Made by a program: the position numbers and the translations under genes. Below are positions 1-11,438 of a DNA stretch of 64,000 nt, one piece after another. The DNA lies in assembly GCA_002104945.1 (NCBI GenBank), contig MCFH01000024.1, forward strand, positions 186,001-250,000, written 5' to 3'. Under the pieces are notes generated by a model. It had not been told where the DNA came from and did not search any database. It worked only from the letters and a program-made list of their open reading frames with translations. Position 1 is the first letter of the stretch, and every line of letters starts with the position of its first letter. Origin of the DNA: Piromyces finnis (lineage: Eukaryota; Neocallimastigomycota; Neocallimastigomycetes; Neocallimastigales; Neocallimastigaceae).

Positions 1-1165
1 TTATAATTTAAAGAGTGTTAATAAATGTTTTTTTTTCTTATAAAATTATATGAGATAATTTTTTTTCTTTATTATTTGAAATCCCTACATAAAATTCATG
101 TAAAAATCTTTATTTCTGTCGTCGATTTTAATTTCACTATCGAATATTTTGGTTAATCTTTCTCTAACTTCTTGTTCTTCTTTTGATCTTAAAAATGGAA
201 TACCTTTAATAAAAATATAGTTATTGGTGTATAAATATGTATAAATATCTAACCATAAAATAATGTATATATACCATATTTTTATATTTTAAATACCTTT
301 TTTAATCCATTCATTGAAATTAAAACCATTTTGAATTAAAAATTCTAAACTTTTTCCTTCACAAAGAAAGTATGGTGAAATGTTTAATTCTCTAGATCCT
401 GTTGCTGGGAAACAATAGAAATTAAAGGCTTTAGCTTTGTATTTCTTATTTTCTTCATCCCAATAAAAGGTACAAAGACCACATTGAGGGACGGCAAATG
501 ATTTTGCAGAATTTCTTGCTTTTTCATAACGATCTTGAAGGGTATCATAATAGAAATTTCCTTGATCATCAGACTTTTTTAAACCTGTGAAATGTCATTT
601 CAGTTTTATTATTATACATAATTTATTAGAATTAATTAAAAAAATGTTTTTTTTTATATGAATCATTAATAAAGTGACAAGAAATGTATTCGTTTTTTTT
701 ATTTTAAAGAAACGTTTATTTTATTTTATTCCTTCTTAATAAATAAATTTGAATTTTAAATGTGCATTTATAAATTATTATTATATAATTGATTTATATT
801 TTTATGAAAATAAAAATATATGTATATATTTGGTAATTTCAATAAGAATAATAATGTCAATAATGTTTAATATAATAAAACTATAAAAATATTTTAATAT
901 TATTATAATTTTTATATATTTAAACATTATATTTTATATTGAATTGAATAATTGGAAAAATTTTAAATTAATTAAATTGAAATTCCTTTCTCTCCTCCCT
1001 CTTTTTTTTTTTTTATTATATTTTATTTATTATTTTTTTAAGGCTATTTAAATATAATATATATGTACCAGTAAATTCAAAATCAATAGAAACAAATTGA
1101 CTTTCGTCAATAGCTTCTTTAATTGTTGGTAATAAAAGTTCAAAGTTGCGTTTATTAATTTCCAT
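1..1165 (-). CDS. PARN-like poly(A)-specific ribonuclease, N-terminal part
   Basis: Poly(A)-specific 3' exoribonuclease of the DEDD/CAF1 family, which trims mRNA and small-RNA tails. Three exons are visible on the minus strand: 1165-1069, 584-297 and 203 to about 89. The first two junctions keep frame; the last uses a weaker GTAGGG donor, and the rest lies beyond the left edge. The protein begins MEINKRNFELLLPTIKEAID and reaches SIDFEFTG, placing Asp28 and Glu30 where human PARN has its first two catalytic acids. Exon 2 has the family pattern QCGLCTFYWDEENKKYKAKA followed by FNFYCFP, then NGFNFNEWIKKGIPFLRSKE, also PARN-like. The remaining catalytic Asp/His residues and any R3H or RRM domain are off the window. 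POP2/CAF1 is less likely because the KGIPFLR stretch is specific to PARN. Confidence 0.87.
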
Positions 1166-4100
1166 TATTTCTTTTTTTTCTTTTTTTCTTTTTTTTTTTT
1201 ACTTCTTTTTCTCTTTTTACCCTTAATTTTACTATTAAAAAAAAAAAAAAAAGAATATAAAGAATTAATCTTTTATTATTATTATTAAGTAATTTGAATT
1301 GATTTTTTATTTTTTTATTATGAATAATGTATGTAAATGTAATAAAATCAATTTTATAATCCAATCATATATTTACATTATATTTAATGTATGGTTAAAC
1401 AATATAAATGTAAAAAAAATTTAAAGGTAATTTTTTTTTTGAGGTAACACAAAAAAAAAATAAACATTATCAATTAAAATTTTATATTAATTAAATAAAC
1501 CACTTAAAATTATTTATTTTATATTAAAAAAATTTAAAATTTTTAAAAAACGTTTTAAATTAATGGTAGTTTGTAGTAGAAATAAGAGAAAGAAGAAGTA
1601 AAAAGGCCATAAGCATTAGTAAATATAATAATAAATTATTTTTTAAAACTAATGATAGAGAAAATAATATTATTATGATTATGCTCAGTAGAAAGATTTA
1701 TTTTTATTATAAATTAATAATTTAATATCAATAAAAGTTACCTATAATAAATAAGTAGTCATAAGAATGAAATTTGTTTAAGAAAAGGTAAGCAAAAAAA
1801 AAAGAAAGAATACTCAATACATTTTATAAATAATGTTTTAATCTCTAATTATTATAAGGAAAAATTATCATATCTTTCCCATTTTGGGATGTTAAAATAA
1901 AGCACAAAATAATAATAATAATAATTAAAATTTTAATAGTTTTTAATTTTCCTATTATTTTTTTTTTCATTTGATTTGTTTTTATTTATTCCGTAATAAT
2001 TTTATTATAAATATATATAATCGTAAATGATATAAGTATATAAAATAAAAATTCAGTATTTTATTAACAGATAATTATAGGAACAGTAGTAATAACATGT
2101 ATGTCTAATATTTGAAAATATAAGAGGCTATGTTATTACTACTGCCCTCTCTTATCTTCAAATATTAGATATACAAGAGTAAATTTAAAAATATATTTTC
2201 ATTTTTAATTAAAAAACTTTATCAAAACTTTATTACATATTTATTATATATAAAACATTTATTTTTATGATATTCTTTTAATTGCTACTTTATACAGTTG
2301 CTTTATTAATTATAAAAACTATTCAATTAATTCTAATATATAACAATAAAATTTATCAATTAATATTAATATATAATAATAAAAAAGTTTTTTTTTATAT
2401 TTTATTAGTAATACAATTGATTTATCAATTATAAAAACTATTCAATTAATACCAATATACCAATATATAACAATTAAAAAAAGTTTTTTTATATTGTATT
2501 AGTAATAATACCAGTAATAAAAAAAAACCAAAAATAAAAACAAATTATCATTATTTTTTAATATAGAAAACCTTCATTTTTATTAAATATTATATAATAT
2601 TAATGTTTAATTTTTAAATTATTTTTTTAAAATAAAAATAATTTAAAATATAACTTAAAAAAGAAAAAAAAACTTTTATAGATAATAGGTGTTTATATTA
2701 AATTTTAATAAAATAATAATTATTAATTGCCATGAAAATAAATATAAAGTCGAAAAAAAAGTTTAAAAATAGTTTTGAATTAAAATCTCTAATTTTATTT
2801 TATTTTTAAAAGAATAAAAAAATAGAAATACTAATTCAAGATTCTATTATTATCTATTATAATAGAAATCTTTATTAAAAAATTAAAATTAATGATGATT
2901 TGTTTTTAATAATAATAGTATTATTAGTATTAATATAATAAAAGAATATTACCAGCTACTATCTATTTTTTCAATTATTCATTGTTATTCTCATTTCATT
3001 TTGTTATTAATTTATAAAAATAAAAAAATGCCGTCACACAACTTTTTATTAATTAAAAATAGCGGCCTATACAAAATCAATTTAATTAATTTTTTTTAAT
3101 TATAAATTTTCTATTTTGGTTGACATTTAAAATAAATCAATTTAATTATTTTTTTAAATAGTAATTTTCTAATTTTGATTATTATTAAATTAATTAAATT
3201 TTATTATTTTTAGTTTTATATTTACTCTATGATTTTATAATTATTTTTATAATTACTTTTATTATACTTGATATTTTTAACTTTTAATAATAGTTTATAT
3301 ATTATATGTACTTTTATAATTACATTTAACTATTAATAATAATTTATACATAATAATAATTTTTATATAACAATTACTAAACTATCATTAATTGAAAGCG
3401 TAGTGGTTTAAAAATTTTATAATTCATTATTTTTTTTATTAATTGTTCAGTTGTTATATTAAATTCTTTCTATTATTTTATTTATAAATATTTATTTATA
3501 TTAAATGTGAAATTAAGGAATAATAAAATATATCAATTTAATAATATTTAAAATTTAAAAGTAATAATAAAAGTTTAAAAATAAAGTAATAATAATGCGT
3601 ATAATTATATTTATTTAGGAAAAAGTATATAAAGTGTCAATTTTCTTTTTTAACTGTTTTTTATCATCAAACAATTGTAATATATTTTATAAATTATCTT
3701 TTCTTTTTTTAATAAAAAAGCGATTTTTGTAAATTTTTATAAAAACCTTTATAACTTTTTTTTTTTAATAAACTTATTGTATATATATTTAATAGTTTAA
3801 TAAAAAAATTTATATTTGTATATATATTTTTCTTTAATTATAAATATTTTTAAAAGAAATCTTTAAAATTTTTTTATAAAAAAAAAGGAATAAAACTATA
3901 TAAAAAGAAACGTCTAATTGGTGACAAACGGAAACCATTTTTTTTATATTAATAAAATATTTTATTTATTGCTTTCGCTGTAATATATAATTCATTATAT
4001 ATTTGCAATAAATAAAATAAAAATATTAATATTATTTAAAACTAAATAACTGCTGAACATAAAAAAAAAAAGATCTAATCTATTTGAATTAATTTTATTT

Positions 4101-4190
4101 AATCATTAAAACCTTATTTTTTTTTAAAATAAAACTTTATTCAATCGAAACTTTACTTTTTTAAAAGTTAAAAAAAAAAAAAAAACGAAA
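1166..4190. other. A/T-rich intergenic spacer between divergent genes
   Basis: About 3 kb of very A/T-rich DNA between the divergent PARN and GH114 genes. I see no convincing ORF. It contains an interleaved pair of inverted repeats at 2084-2169, listed separately. The last bases before the GH114 start are an A-run followed by CGAAA, a context that recurs upstream of several starts in this window. Confidence 0.6.
2084..2169. repeat. Two interleaved inverted repeats (A-B-A'-B')
   Basis: Arm A (2084-2098, CAGTAGTAATAACAT) is perfectly complementary to 2130-2144. Arm B (about 2104-2126) is complementary to 2149-2169 with a 2-base gap. The arms alternate, so both stems can form together only as a pseudoknot-like or cruciform arrangement. 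The function is unknown. Confidence 0.75.
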
Positions 4191-5330
4191 ATGAAATTCT
4201 TCACTTTAATTCCAGTTGCTATTGTTGCCTTAACCTCATGCCTTCCAGCTGTTAATGCTTACTGGAAGCCAAAGCCAGGATTAAAATGGAATTGGGCCTT
4301 AGGTACTAAGGTTAGTGAAATTCCAATTGAAAACACTGATTATGAAGTTATTGATATTGATTTATACGGTGCTACTAAGGAAATCATAAATAAAATGCAC
4401 AGTAACAACAAAAAGGTTATTTGTTACTTCTCCGCTGGTACTTATGAAAAAAGTAGAGAAGAAGCTCAAGGTATGCTTAAAGTTAATGGTCTTGTTAGAA
4501 ACAAGATGGAAGAATGGGATGAATACTGGCTTGATTTCAGACTTGATGAAGTTAAGTCTTTTATGATTGAACGTTTAGAACTTGCCAAGAGTAAGGGTTG
4601 TGATGGTATTGAATTTGATAATGTTGATACTTTCACTAATGTTGACTGGGATGATGCTATTACCGTTGAAGATCAATTAAAGTATGATAAATGGTTAGCT
4701 ACTGAAGCCCATAACCGTAATATGGCTGCCGGTTTCAAGAACAGTATTGAACTTCTTGATGATTTAAAGGACATTTTTGATTTCGCTATTAATGAAGAAT
4801 GTAACGAATACAATGAATGTGATGATTATAGCGTCTTTTTAAACAAAAACATTGCTGTCTTTGTTGCTCTTTACGGTTATCCAACCGATAAAACTTTCAT
4901 GAATGGTATTTGTAGTCAAGTTAAGGGATTAAATTTAAGTATTATTATTAAGGATCCAAGTGAAAGTCTTACTTATGATTACACTGCTTTTGAATATGAA
5001 AAATTCTGTGGTTCTTCTTCTACTACTAAGAAGACTACTACCACCACTAAGAAGACTACTACTACTACTACCGCCAAGAAAACTACTACTACTACTCCAG
5101 TTAAGAAGACTACTACTTCTACTAAAAAGACTACTACTGCCACTAAAAAGACTACTACTACTACTAAGAAGGCTACTACTACTATCAAGAAGACTACTAC
5201 TAAGAAGACAACAACCAAGAAGTCTACTACTTCAACTAAGAAGTCTTCCACTACCAAGAAAACTACTAAAACTTCCGCTGCTACTAAGAAGTGCTCTATT
5301 GTTGTTTCCACTGTTACCAAGTGTGATTAA
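4191..5330 (+). CDS. Secreted GH114 (endo-alpha-1,4-polygalactosaminidase-like) enzyme with Thr/Lys-rich tail
   Basis: Uninterrupted 379-aa ORF. Residues 1-23 form a signal peptide (MKFFTLIPVAIVALTSCLPA then VNA). The catalytic domain, about 25-275, has the GH114/TIM-barrel pattern: WNWALGTKVSEIP, VICYFSAGTYEKSREEA, EWDEYWLDFRLDEVKSFM, KGCDGIEFDNVD and AAGFKNS. The acidic residues at the ends of the barrel strands are intact. GH114 enzymes cut alpha-1,4-linked galactosaminoglycan. From about residue 277 the protein is a repetitive TTTKK tail of about 85 residues ending in a short segment with two Cys (KCSIVVSTVTKCD). The tail looks like an O-glycosylated spacer or wall-binding segment; no dockerin or CBM is visible. 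The gene is richer in C-ending codons than its neighbours, as in a highly expressed gene. The start follows an A-rich leader and gives the signal peptide directly. Confidence 0.87.
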   Translation: MKFFTLIPVAIVALTSCLPAVNAYWKPKPGLKWNWALGTKVSEIPIENTDYEVIDIDLYGATKEIINKMHSNNKKVICYFSAGTYEKSREEAQGMLKVNGLVRNKMEEWDEYWLDFRLDEVKSFMIERLELAKSKGCDGIEFDNVDTFTNVDWDDAITVEDQLKYDKWLATEAHNRNMAAGFKNSIELLDDLKDIFDFAINEECNEYNECDDYSVFLNKNIAVFVALYGYPTDKTFMNGICSQVKGLNLSIIIKDPSESLTYDYTAFEYEKFCGSSSTTKKTTTTTKKTTTTTTAKKTTTTTPVKKTTTSTKKTTTATKKTTTTTKKATTTIKKTTTKKTTTKKSTTSTKKSSTTKKTTKTSAATKKCSIVVSTVTKCD

Positions 5331-7400
5331 ATTATAACAGAATTTTAAAAATATTTAATCGGGAAAAAATATTTTAAAAAATTACTTTTTTTTTTTTTTT
5401 TTTTTATAAATAACACTATTTATTATGTATATAATTAATTTATTTAATTTATTAGAATAACGTGAAACAATGTTTTTTTAAAAACAAAATGAAAAAAAAA
5501 AAAAAAAAATAGAAAAAAAGGAGAAAAGAAAAAAAAGTAAAAAAAAAAGTGAAAAAAGAATTGAATAAAAAATATAATATAAAAAATGAAAAATGATATT
5601 AGCTTTGTAATATTTAATTCGAGTGTGTTTTTTTTTATATATAATATTTATGATTATAATTTATTAATTTTTAAATAATTATTATATATTTTACTTTTAT
5701 CATTTAAAAATGTTACATACATATCATTAATTGATTATTTTGGTTTTTAATATATTAAGGCAATTTTTTTTTTAAAGCGAAGCATATATACTTAATATGA
5801 TTTTATGTAATTTTAGTTAATTATAAAAGTATACCTCTTTAAAAAGTTTATCTTGATGATGAATTAAATAAAACTAACTTTACCGTTCAAAAAGATGTTT
5901 ATATTTTTTTTAGTATCATAGATTAAATTATATAAAAGGTTAGATTTAAATATTTAATTTGTTTTAGTATGTAATTTTAGTTAATTATAAAAGTATACCT
6001 CTTTAAAAAGTTTATCTTGATGAATGAATTAAATAAAACTAACTTTACCGTTCAAAAAGATGTTTATATTTTTTTTAGTATCATAGATTAAATTATATAA
6101 AAGGTTAGATTTAAATATTTAATTTGTTTTAGTATGTAATTTTAGTTAATTATAAAAGTATACCTCTTTAAAAAGTTTATCTTGATGAATGAATTAAATA
6201 AAACTAACTTTACCGTTCAAAAAGATGTTTATATTTTTTTTAGTATCATAGATTAAATTACATAAAAGGTTAGATTTAAATATTTAATTTGTTTTAGAAA
6301 AGTTTGATTAATTTGTATTAATTATCTGTAATTTTTTTTTATTGAATGTATGTATATCATTTATCTTTTTAATTAATTTTTTTTTTTTTTATTTTCATAA
6401 TTTCAAATATTGAATATTGTGCTAATAAAATATAATAGTTTCTAATAATTTAAAAATAATTAAATATATTTAAACATAATAATTTTATATTAAAAATTTA
6501 GTATTCATCATATATCTTTATAATGATAGTAAAGAAAAAAGACATATAAAATTTTAAATCTTTTGTTACAGTAACTACAATCCTTTTTATTAAAAAAAAA
6601 AAAAAGGAAATTAAATTTTTTTTATATTAAATTTTTAATTAAATAAATATTTCCATATATATTAGTATTAATCTATCTTTAATTTCCATAATTGGATAGT
6701 CAAATTTTTTTTTTTTTTTTTATATTTCAATTAATTAAAAAAGGAAATTGATTTTTAGTAAAAAAAAAAAAAGAATAAAAAAGATATTTTTTCCCATTCT
6801 TTCTTTTTTTAACTATAAATAAAAAGATATTAATTCTTTTTATTTTTTTCCTTTTTAAAAATATAATATAATAGTTTATTTATTAGGATTATTACTTTAA
6901 TAATATATAAAGAATATAAAATTCAATATTCTTTTAAAAAAAATACATATTATTTCTTTTGAATAATGAATAAATAATAAATTAAATAAAAAATGAAAAA
7001 TAGTTGCTGTAATTCTTTAACTAATTAAAATAATAATTATATTAAAAAATTTATATATTTCAATACAAATTTTAGATTAATAAGGTTATTTTTTAGATTT
7101 ATTATAAAAAACATTGAGGGGGAATAGTTTATATTTCATTTTTTTAAAAGATCTATCGAAAAATCATTAATTAAATTATATATCAAAATTGAATATTTTT
7201 TTTAAAAAAAATATTGAAACTATAATATCATTATTTCCTTATATAAAAGAAATTCTTTTAAAAACTAGAAAATCATTGATACCTATAATAATATCATTAT
7301 TTCATTATAAAATTTTTTTTTAAAATATAAAAAATAATTACTACTTAAAAGTGACGGCAATAACAACATATATATTAAGGATACGTCTTATTTAATTTCT
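5331..7400. other. Intergenic spacer with a tandem triplication
   Basis: A/T-rich spacer between the GH114 gene and the ACTMAP-like gene. Apart from the 165-bp tandem repeat at 5804-6298 and homopolymer runs I see no gene. Confidence 0.6.
5804..6298. repeat. Three tandem copies of a ~165-bp unit
   Basis: Units start at 5804, 5968 and 6133, each opening TATGTAATTTTAGTTAATTA. Copies 2 and 3 are nearly identical (one T/C change, ATTATATAA to ATTACATAA). Copy 1 is one base shorter at GATGATGAATT versus GATGAATGAATT. The near identity indicates recent amplification. Each unit contains an ACTTTACCGTTCAAAAAGAT stretch less A/T-rich than the surroundings. No ORF spans it. Confidence 0.95.
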
Positions 7401-9743
7401 ATGTCAAGAAAATCTTTTAGCGAAATCCAGTCATATATTAATGAAAGTATTGTATCATTAATTGAGAGGTAAGAACGGTCATAATTACTTTAATAATTGA
7501 TTAATATTTATTGATTTTTTTTTTGTTTTCTATATATATATATCTAAATGCATTTTTATTAAAATTTTCGATGATTATAGAAACAGTTCTTTTGCAACAT
7601 GGTTGGATTCAGATCAATATCAAATTAATATAACTATTTCATACAAACATTTACCTCATTATAAACAAATTGGTCCAACGTAATTATATCTATCTATTTA
7701 TCTAGGATTATTAATCGTTATTGATATATGATTTTCATTTTTTTTTTTTTTTTTGAGTATCTAGAATTAAAATAAAAATAATATATCTATATATAAAAAT
7801 GAATGATAGATGTGGATTGACGGCCTTGTTAATGATAAAAGATTATTATAATAAATATGAAAATTACCATAAAACATTAAATAATTCAGAAAGTATATAT
7901 ATATTCCTTATTATTATTTTTTTATATGATCCTTTAATTAGGAATAACATTGAAATATTATTAAAATAAATGAATGTATAATTATATATATACAATGAAT
8001 GTTAATATTTTATTATAATTATAATTATAATTATTTCCCCCCGTTAGATCAAAAGGAATTTAGTGAAAGATTAAATGAATTATTAAATATAGCCATTAAA
8101 AAACAATTTACCAATAAAGGTGAAATGTTTTGGTCAAAAGGAATGGCTCTTCTTCTTAAAAATTATTGTGGATTAAAATGTAAGGTTTTAAAATTTCACG
8201 ATGAACACAAGAACTCAAAGAAATCAACTAAGAATACAACATTCCCTGTTTTTTCAAAAAACGCTAATAATCAGGCTAATGCTATAAAAAATTATAGTGG
8301 AAAAGATCAATATAATTTTTCATTATTAAATAATAATCCCAATAATGAGACATCGATAAATAAATTTCAAAAAATTAATCAAACAATTATAAGAAACTTG
8401 TTAAAAGTATTTATTTTCCTTCTTTATTTATCTATCTATCTATCTATCTAAATAATATTTAAAGAAATTAAAAAAAAATTAATAAATAAATCATGCGAAT
8501 TAAATATTAAATTTATTTATACTATTTCACTTAACAAATTTTTAGGATAATCTTTGCTTAATACCTTATGATAAAGATGTAAGTTATTATCATTAGATAC
8601 AATTAAATTATAGATAATATAATTATATTATTAAATGACTTATTTAAATGTAACAACTATAACAAACATAACAAACTATTTATATATTTATTAGGGTAAT
8701 AATGAACCCTGTTTTAAACAAGGACATAAAGCTCATTGGTAATAAAACTATTTAATATTATTAATAATAAAAACAACAGTTTGTGAAAATTAATAAGAAA
8801 AAAGGGTTTATTAATAAAAAATATTTTTATTAACTAAAAATAAAATTAGGTGTATTATTAATGGCTTTATAATTGTAGAGCCGTTGAAACTGGAACAAAG
8901 CTGTGAATCAAATAAGGTTTCAAAATTTAATATAGTTTGGAAGGATACAAGTAATTTGAATAGCCATTTGGATATAATCATTTATATTATTATTATCTTA
9001 AAAATATTTTTACAATGAATATTAATTAAGTAATATATATATATTTCCTATTTTTCATTATTAATTATTATAATTATTGTGTATAATTATTAGAGGAGGT
9101 TTCCAATAATTCAAATTTAAAATTAGAAAATCGTTTAAACAATCTTTATTATATTTGTACTCATAGTGGTTCTAGCTATCCAGGATTATTTAAAGCAGAT
9201 CAATTATTACAAAGTAATTCTCAGCTTACTGAAGTTGCACCGGCAGTAATCAAAGAAACTAAGGAAACAATATATCATGATATCTATAATTCAATTAAAA
9301 ATGTTCATATGACCAATTCTACAACAATCTTTAATAATGATATACGAAATTCAAAGGCATTATCACTTCTCCTACCTCCTCCACCTCCTCCACCTCAAGC
9401 ATTAAACAATGATAATAATAATATAACAAATCTTAAATCCCATATAACTTTTTCTCAATTTAATTCATCTAAACTAAATAATAATTCATCTCTAAATTCA
9501 TGCCAAAAAACTCAAATAGATCGAAAAGGTTATATCATACCAAATTTCTATTCCTTTCCAAAGAAAAATATTTATCATTGGGAACAATATCAAGTTAATT
9601 TAAGAAAAGATTTATTTTCAAATAAGAAAAACAAAAATCTTAAAACTAATCCTGTTATAAATTATCAAGGTCATTCACTTAAAGAAACATTATGTTCTTC
9701 TTTAATATTGGTTGGAAAGAAGGATTACTCATTTCCGAATTGA
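7401..9743 (+). CDS. Actin maturation protease homologue (ACTMAP/C19orf54 family)
   Basis: Cysteine protease family that removes the acetylated N-terminal residue of actin. Eight exons (7401-7468, 7581-7679, 7810-7892, 8048-8406, 8546-8578, 8695-8738, 8850-8950, 9094-9743) join in frame to 478 aa. Family motifs occur in order: QIGPTCGLTALLMI with candidate nucleophile Cys57; FTNKGEMFWSKGMALLL; LCLIPYDKDGNNEPC; GHKAHW with candidate catalytic His228; YYICTHSGSSYPGLF; and SNSQLTEVAP, matching the 'SNxQLTDFSP' element near the end of the animal proteins. After this the animal protein closes quickly with a hydrophobic strand; here about 100 extra residues are inserted, including seven consecutive prolines (357-363), before the closing segment CSSLILVG. 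In animal ACTMAP the proline-rich stretch is N-terminal and recruits profilin-actin. Exon 4 could also be read on past its donor for a few residues; the phase supports splicing at 8407. Confidence 0.88.
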
Positions 9744-10097
9744 ATTATAAAATTAAATATAGCAATAGAAAAAAATAGTTTTTTTTTTTATGATAATAAA
9801 TAAAATTCATTTATACCATCTATCTTTTTTTTATATATCAATTTTTAATTCATTATATCAAAAAATCATTATCATTTGTTAATATAGTAAATATTCTCTT
9901 AACGTTATTAAGATTCTTTCAATGAAATAATAAAATATAATATAATAGACATAATAATAATAAACATAATAATAATAAACATAATAAACATAATAATAGT
10001 AATAAACATAATAAACATAATAATAGTAATAAACATAATAAACATAATAATAGTAATAAACATAATAAACATAATAATAGTAATAAACATAATAAAC

Positions 10098-10142
<45 letters not shown>

Positions 10143-11438
10143 TAACAGTATATAAAAGATATATTTTAACTTTTAAAAAAAAATATGTCTTCATAGTGAT
10201 TCTTCCAAAAGTAAATTTTTTTTTGATATTTTAAAGGCATATGAATTGTTTTTAATAATATTTTTTGAAAGAAATAAATAATCCTATGTAATATTTATAT
10301 ATAACTATATATAATCAATCTATTTTTAACGATTAATGTAAAGATGTGAAAATTTTATAAATGTTATTTAATTTTATTTTATTTTTTCTTTTTAGTATAT
10401 TATACGAATGAATAGTTTTAAAATGAACTTTTTTTTTCCTAATGAAATATATTTTAGGTCCATTACAACTTTTTTTAATGATTGAATATAAATTTATGAT
10501 GGATGGTTTTATTTAATTATCATATAATTTAATGTTATCTTTTTTCTTTCTTTTTTTTTATTTTATATTATTTATACTTTTTTTTTAATTAAATAATAGA
10601 TATTTAATGACTTTATATATTTGTAAAAATAACATTATTTAATATTAAATTTTTAAATTAAAGTATAATTATAATTTATTAGTATTATTAATGTTCATAG
10701 GAAGTTGAATTTAAATAATTATATAAGAATGGTAATGTTGTATTAATTACAATTTATAATATTATAGAATGAAATACTTTGAGTTTTTTTAATACAATAT
10801 ATATATAATTTTTGAATAGAAATGCTAATTATTTAATTATATATTAATAATGCTTTCATGTTTTATAAAAAAGTTTTATAGAATGTTTTTTTTTTTTTAT
10901 ATATATATAAATTGATAATTAAAAAATTTAAAATTTTAATTTTATAATTTAAACAAAAAAAAAAAAAAAAAAGTGAAAATAAATTAAAAAAAAAAATATT
11001 AATTAAAAAACTTTTCCTTATATATAATAAAAAGTAGATTTTAAACTTTCATAGGAGTTAAAATTATCTATTTTACTATAGAATAATAACATTACATTTT
11101 ATAGTTTAATGATATAATAACATATGCATTTATATTAAAGAATTTTGTAAAATTATTCATTGTTTATATATATATATTTTTTTTTAATTTAGATACAATT
11201 TTAAAAAAGTTAATATTTTAATTATTTTTCTTTCTTTCTTTTTATTTTTTCTAATACTAATTTCCACCTTTTTTTCCCAATAAATAGTTTCATTTAATTG
11301 TAAGGATTTTTATTTTTAATAATAATACCATATAATTTGAATTAATTATATTTAATAAATTGTAAAAAAAAAAATTGTAAAATTTTTTTATGATACTAAT
11401 ATTTTCTAATCAATTTTAAAGCTAGATAAAGGTACGCC
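9744..11438. other. Intergenic spacer with 24-bp minisatellite
   Basis: A/T-rich spacer. It holds the minisatellite at 9950-10142; otherwise I see only homopolymers and no credible ORF. Confidence 0.6.
9950..10142. repeat. 24-bp minisatellite grading into an (AAT)n microsatellite
   Basis: About four copies of a 24-bp unit (TAATAGTAATAAACATAATA then AACA), flanked on the right by a pure AAT run. ORFs in this stretch on the minus strand are artefacts of the repeat. Confidence 0.9.

Noticed and set aside
3390-3410. AGCGTAGTGGTTTAAA resembles a tRNA box A
   Set aside because: No box B or cloverleaf follows within a suitable distance.
4960-5337. Leu-rich and Val-rich ORFs overlapping the GH114 tail
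   Set aside because: Shadows of the Thr/Lys repeat.
9908-10194. Minus-strand ORFs rich in Met/Phe/Ile and Leu/Cys
   Set aside because: Pure translation of the 24-bp minisatellite.
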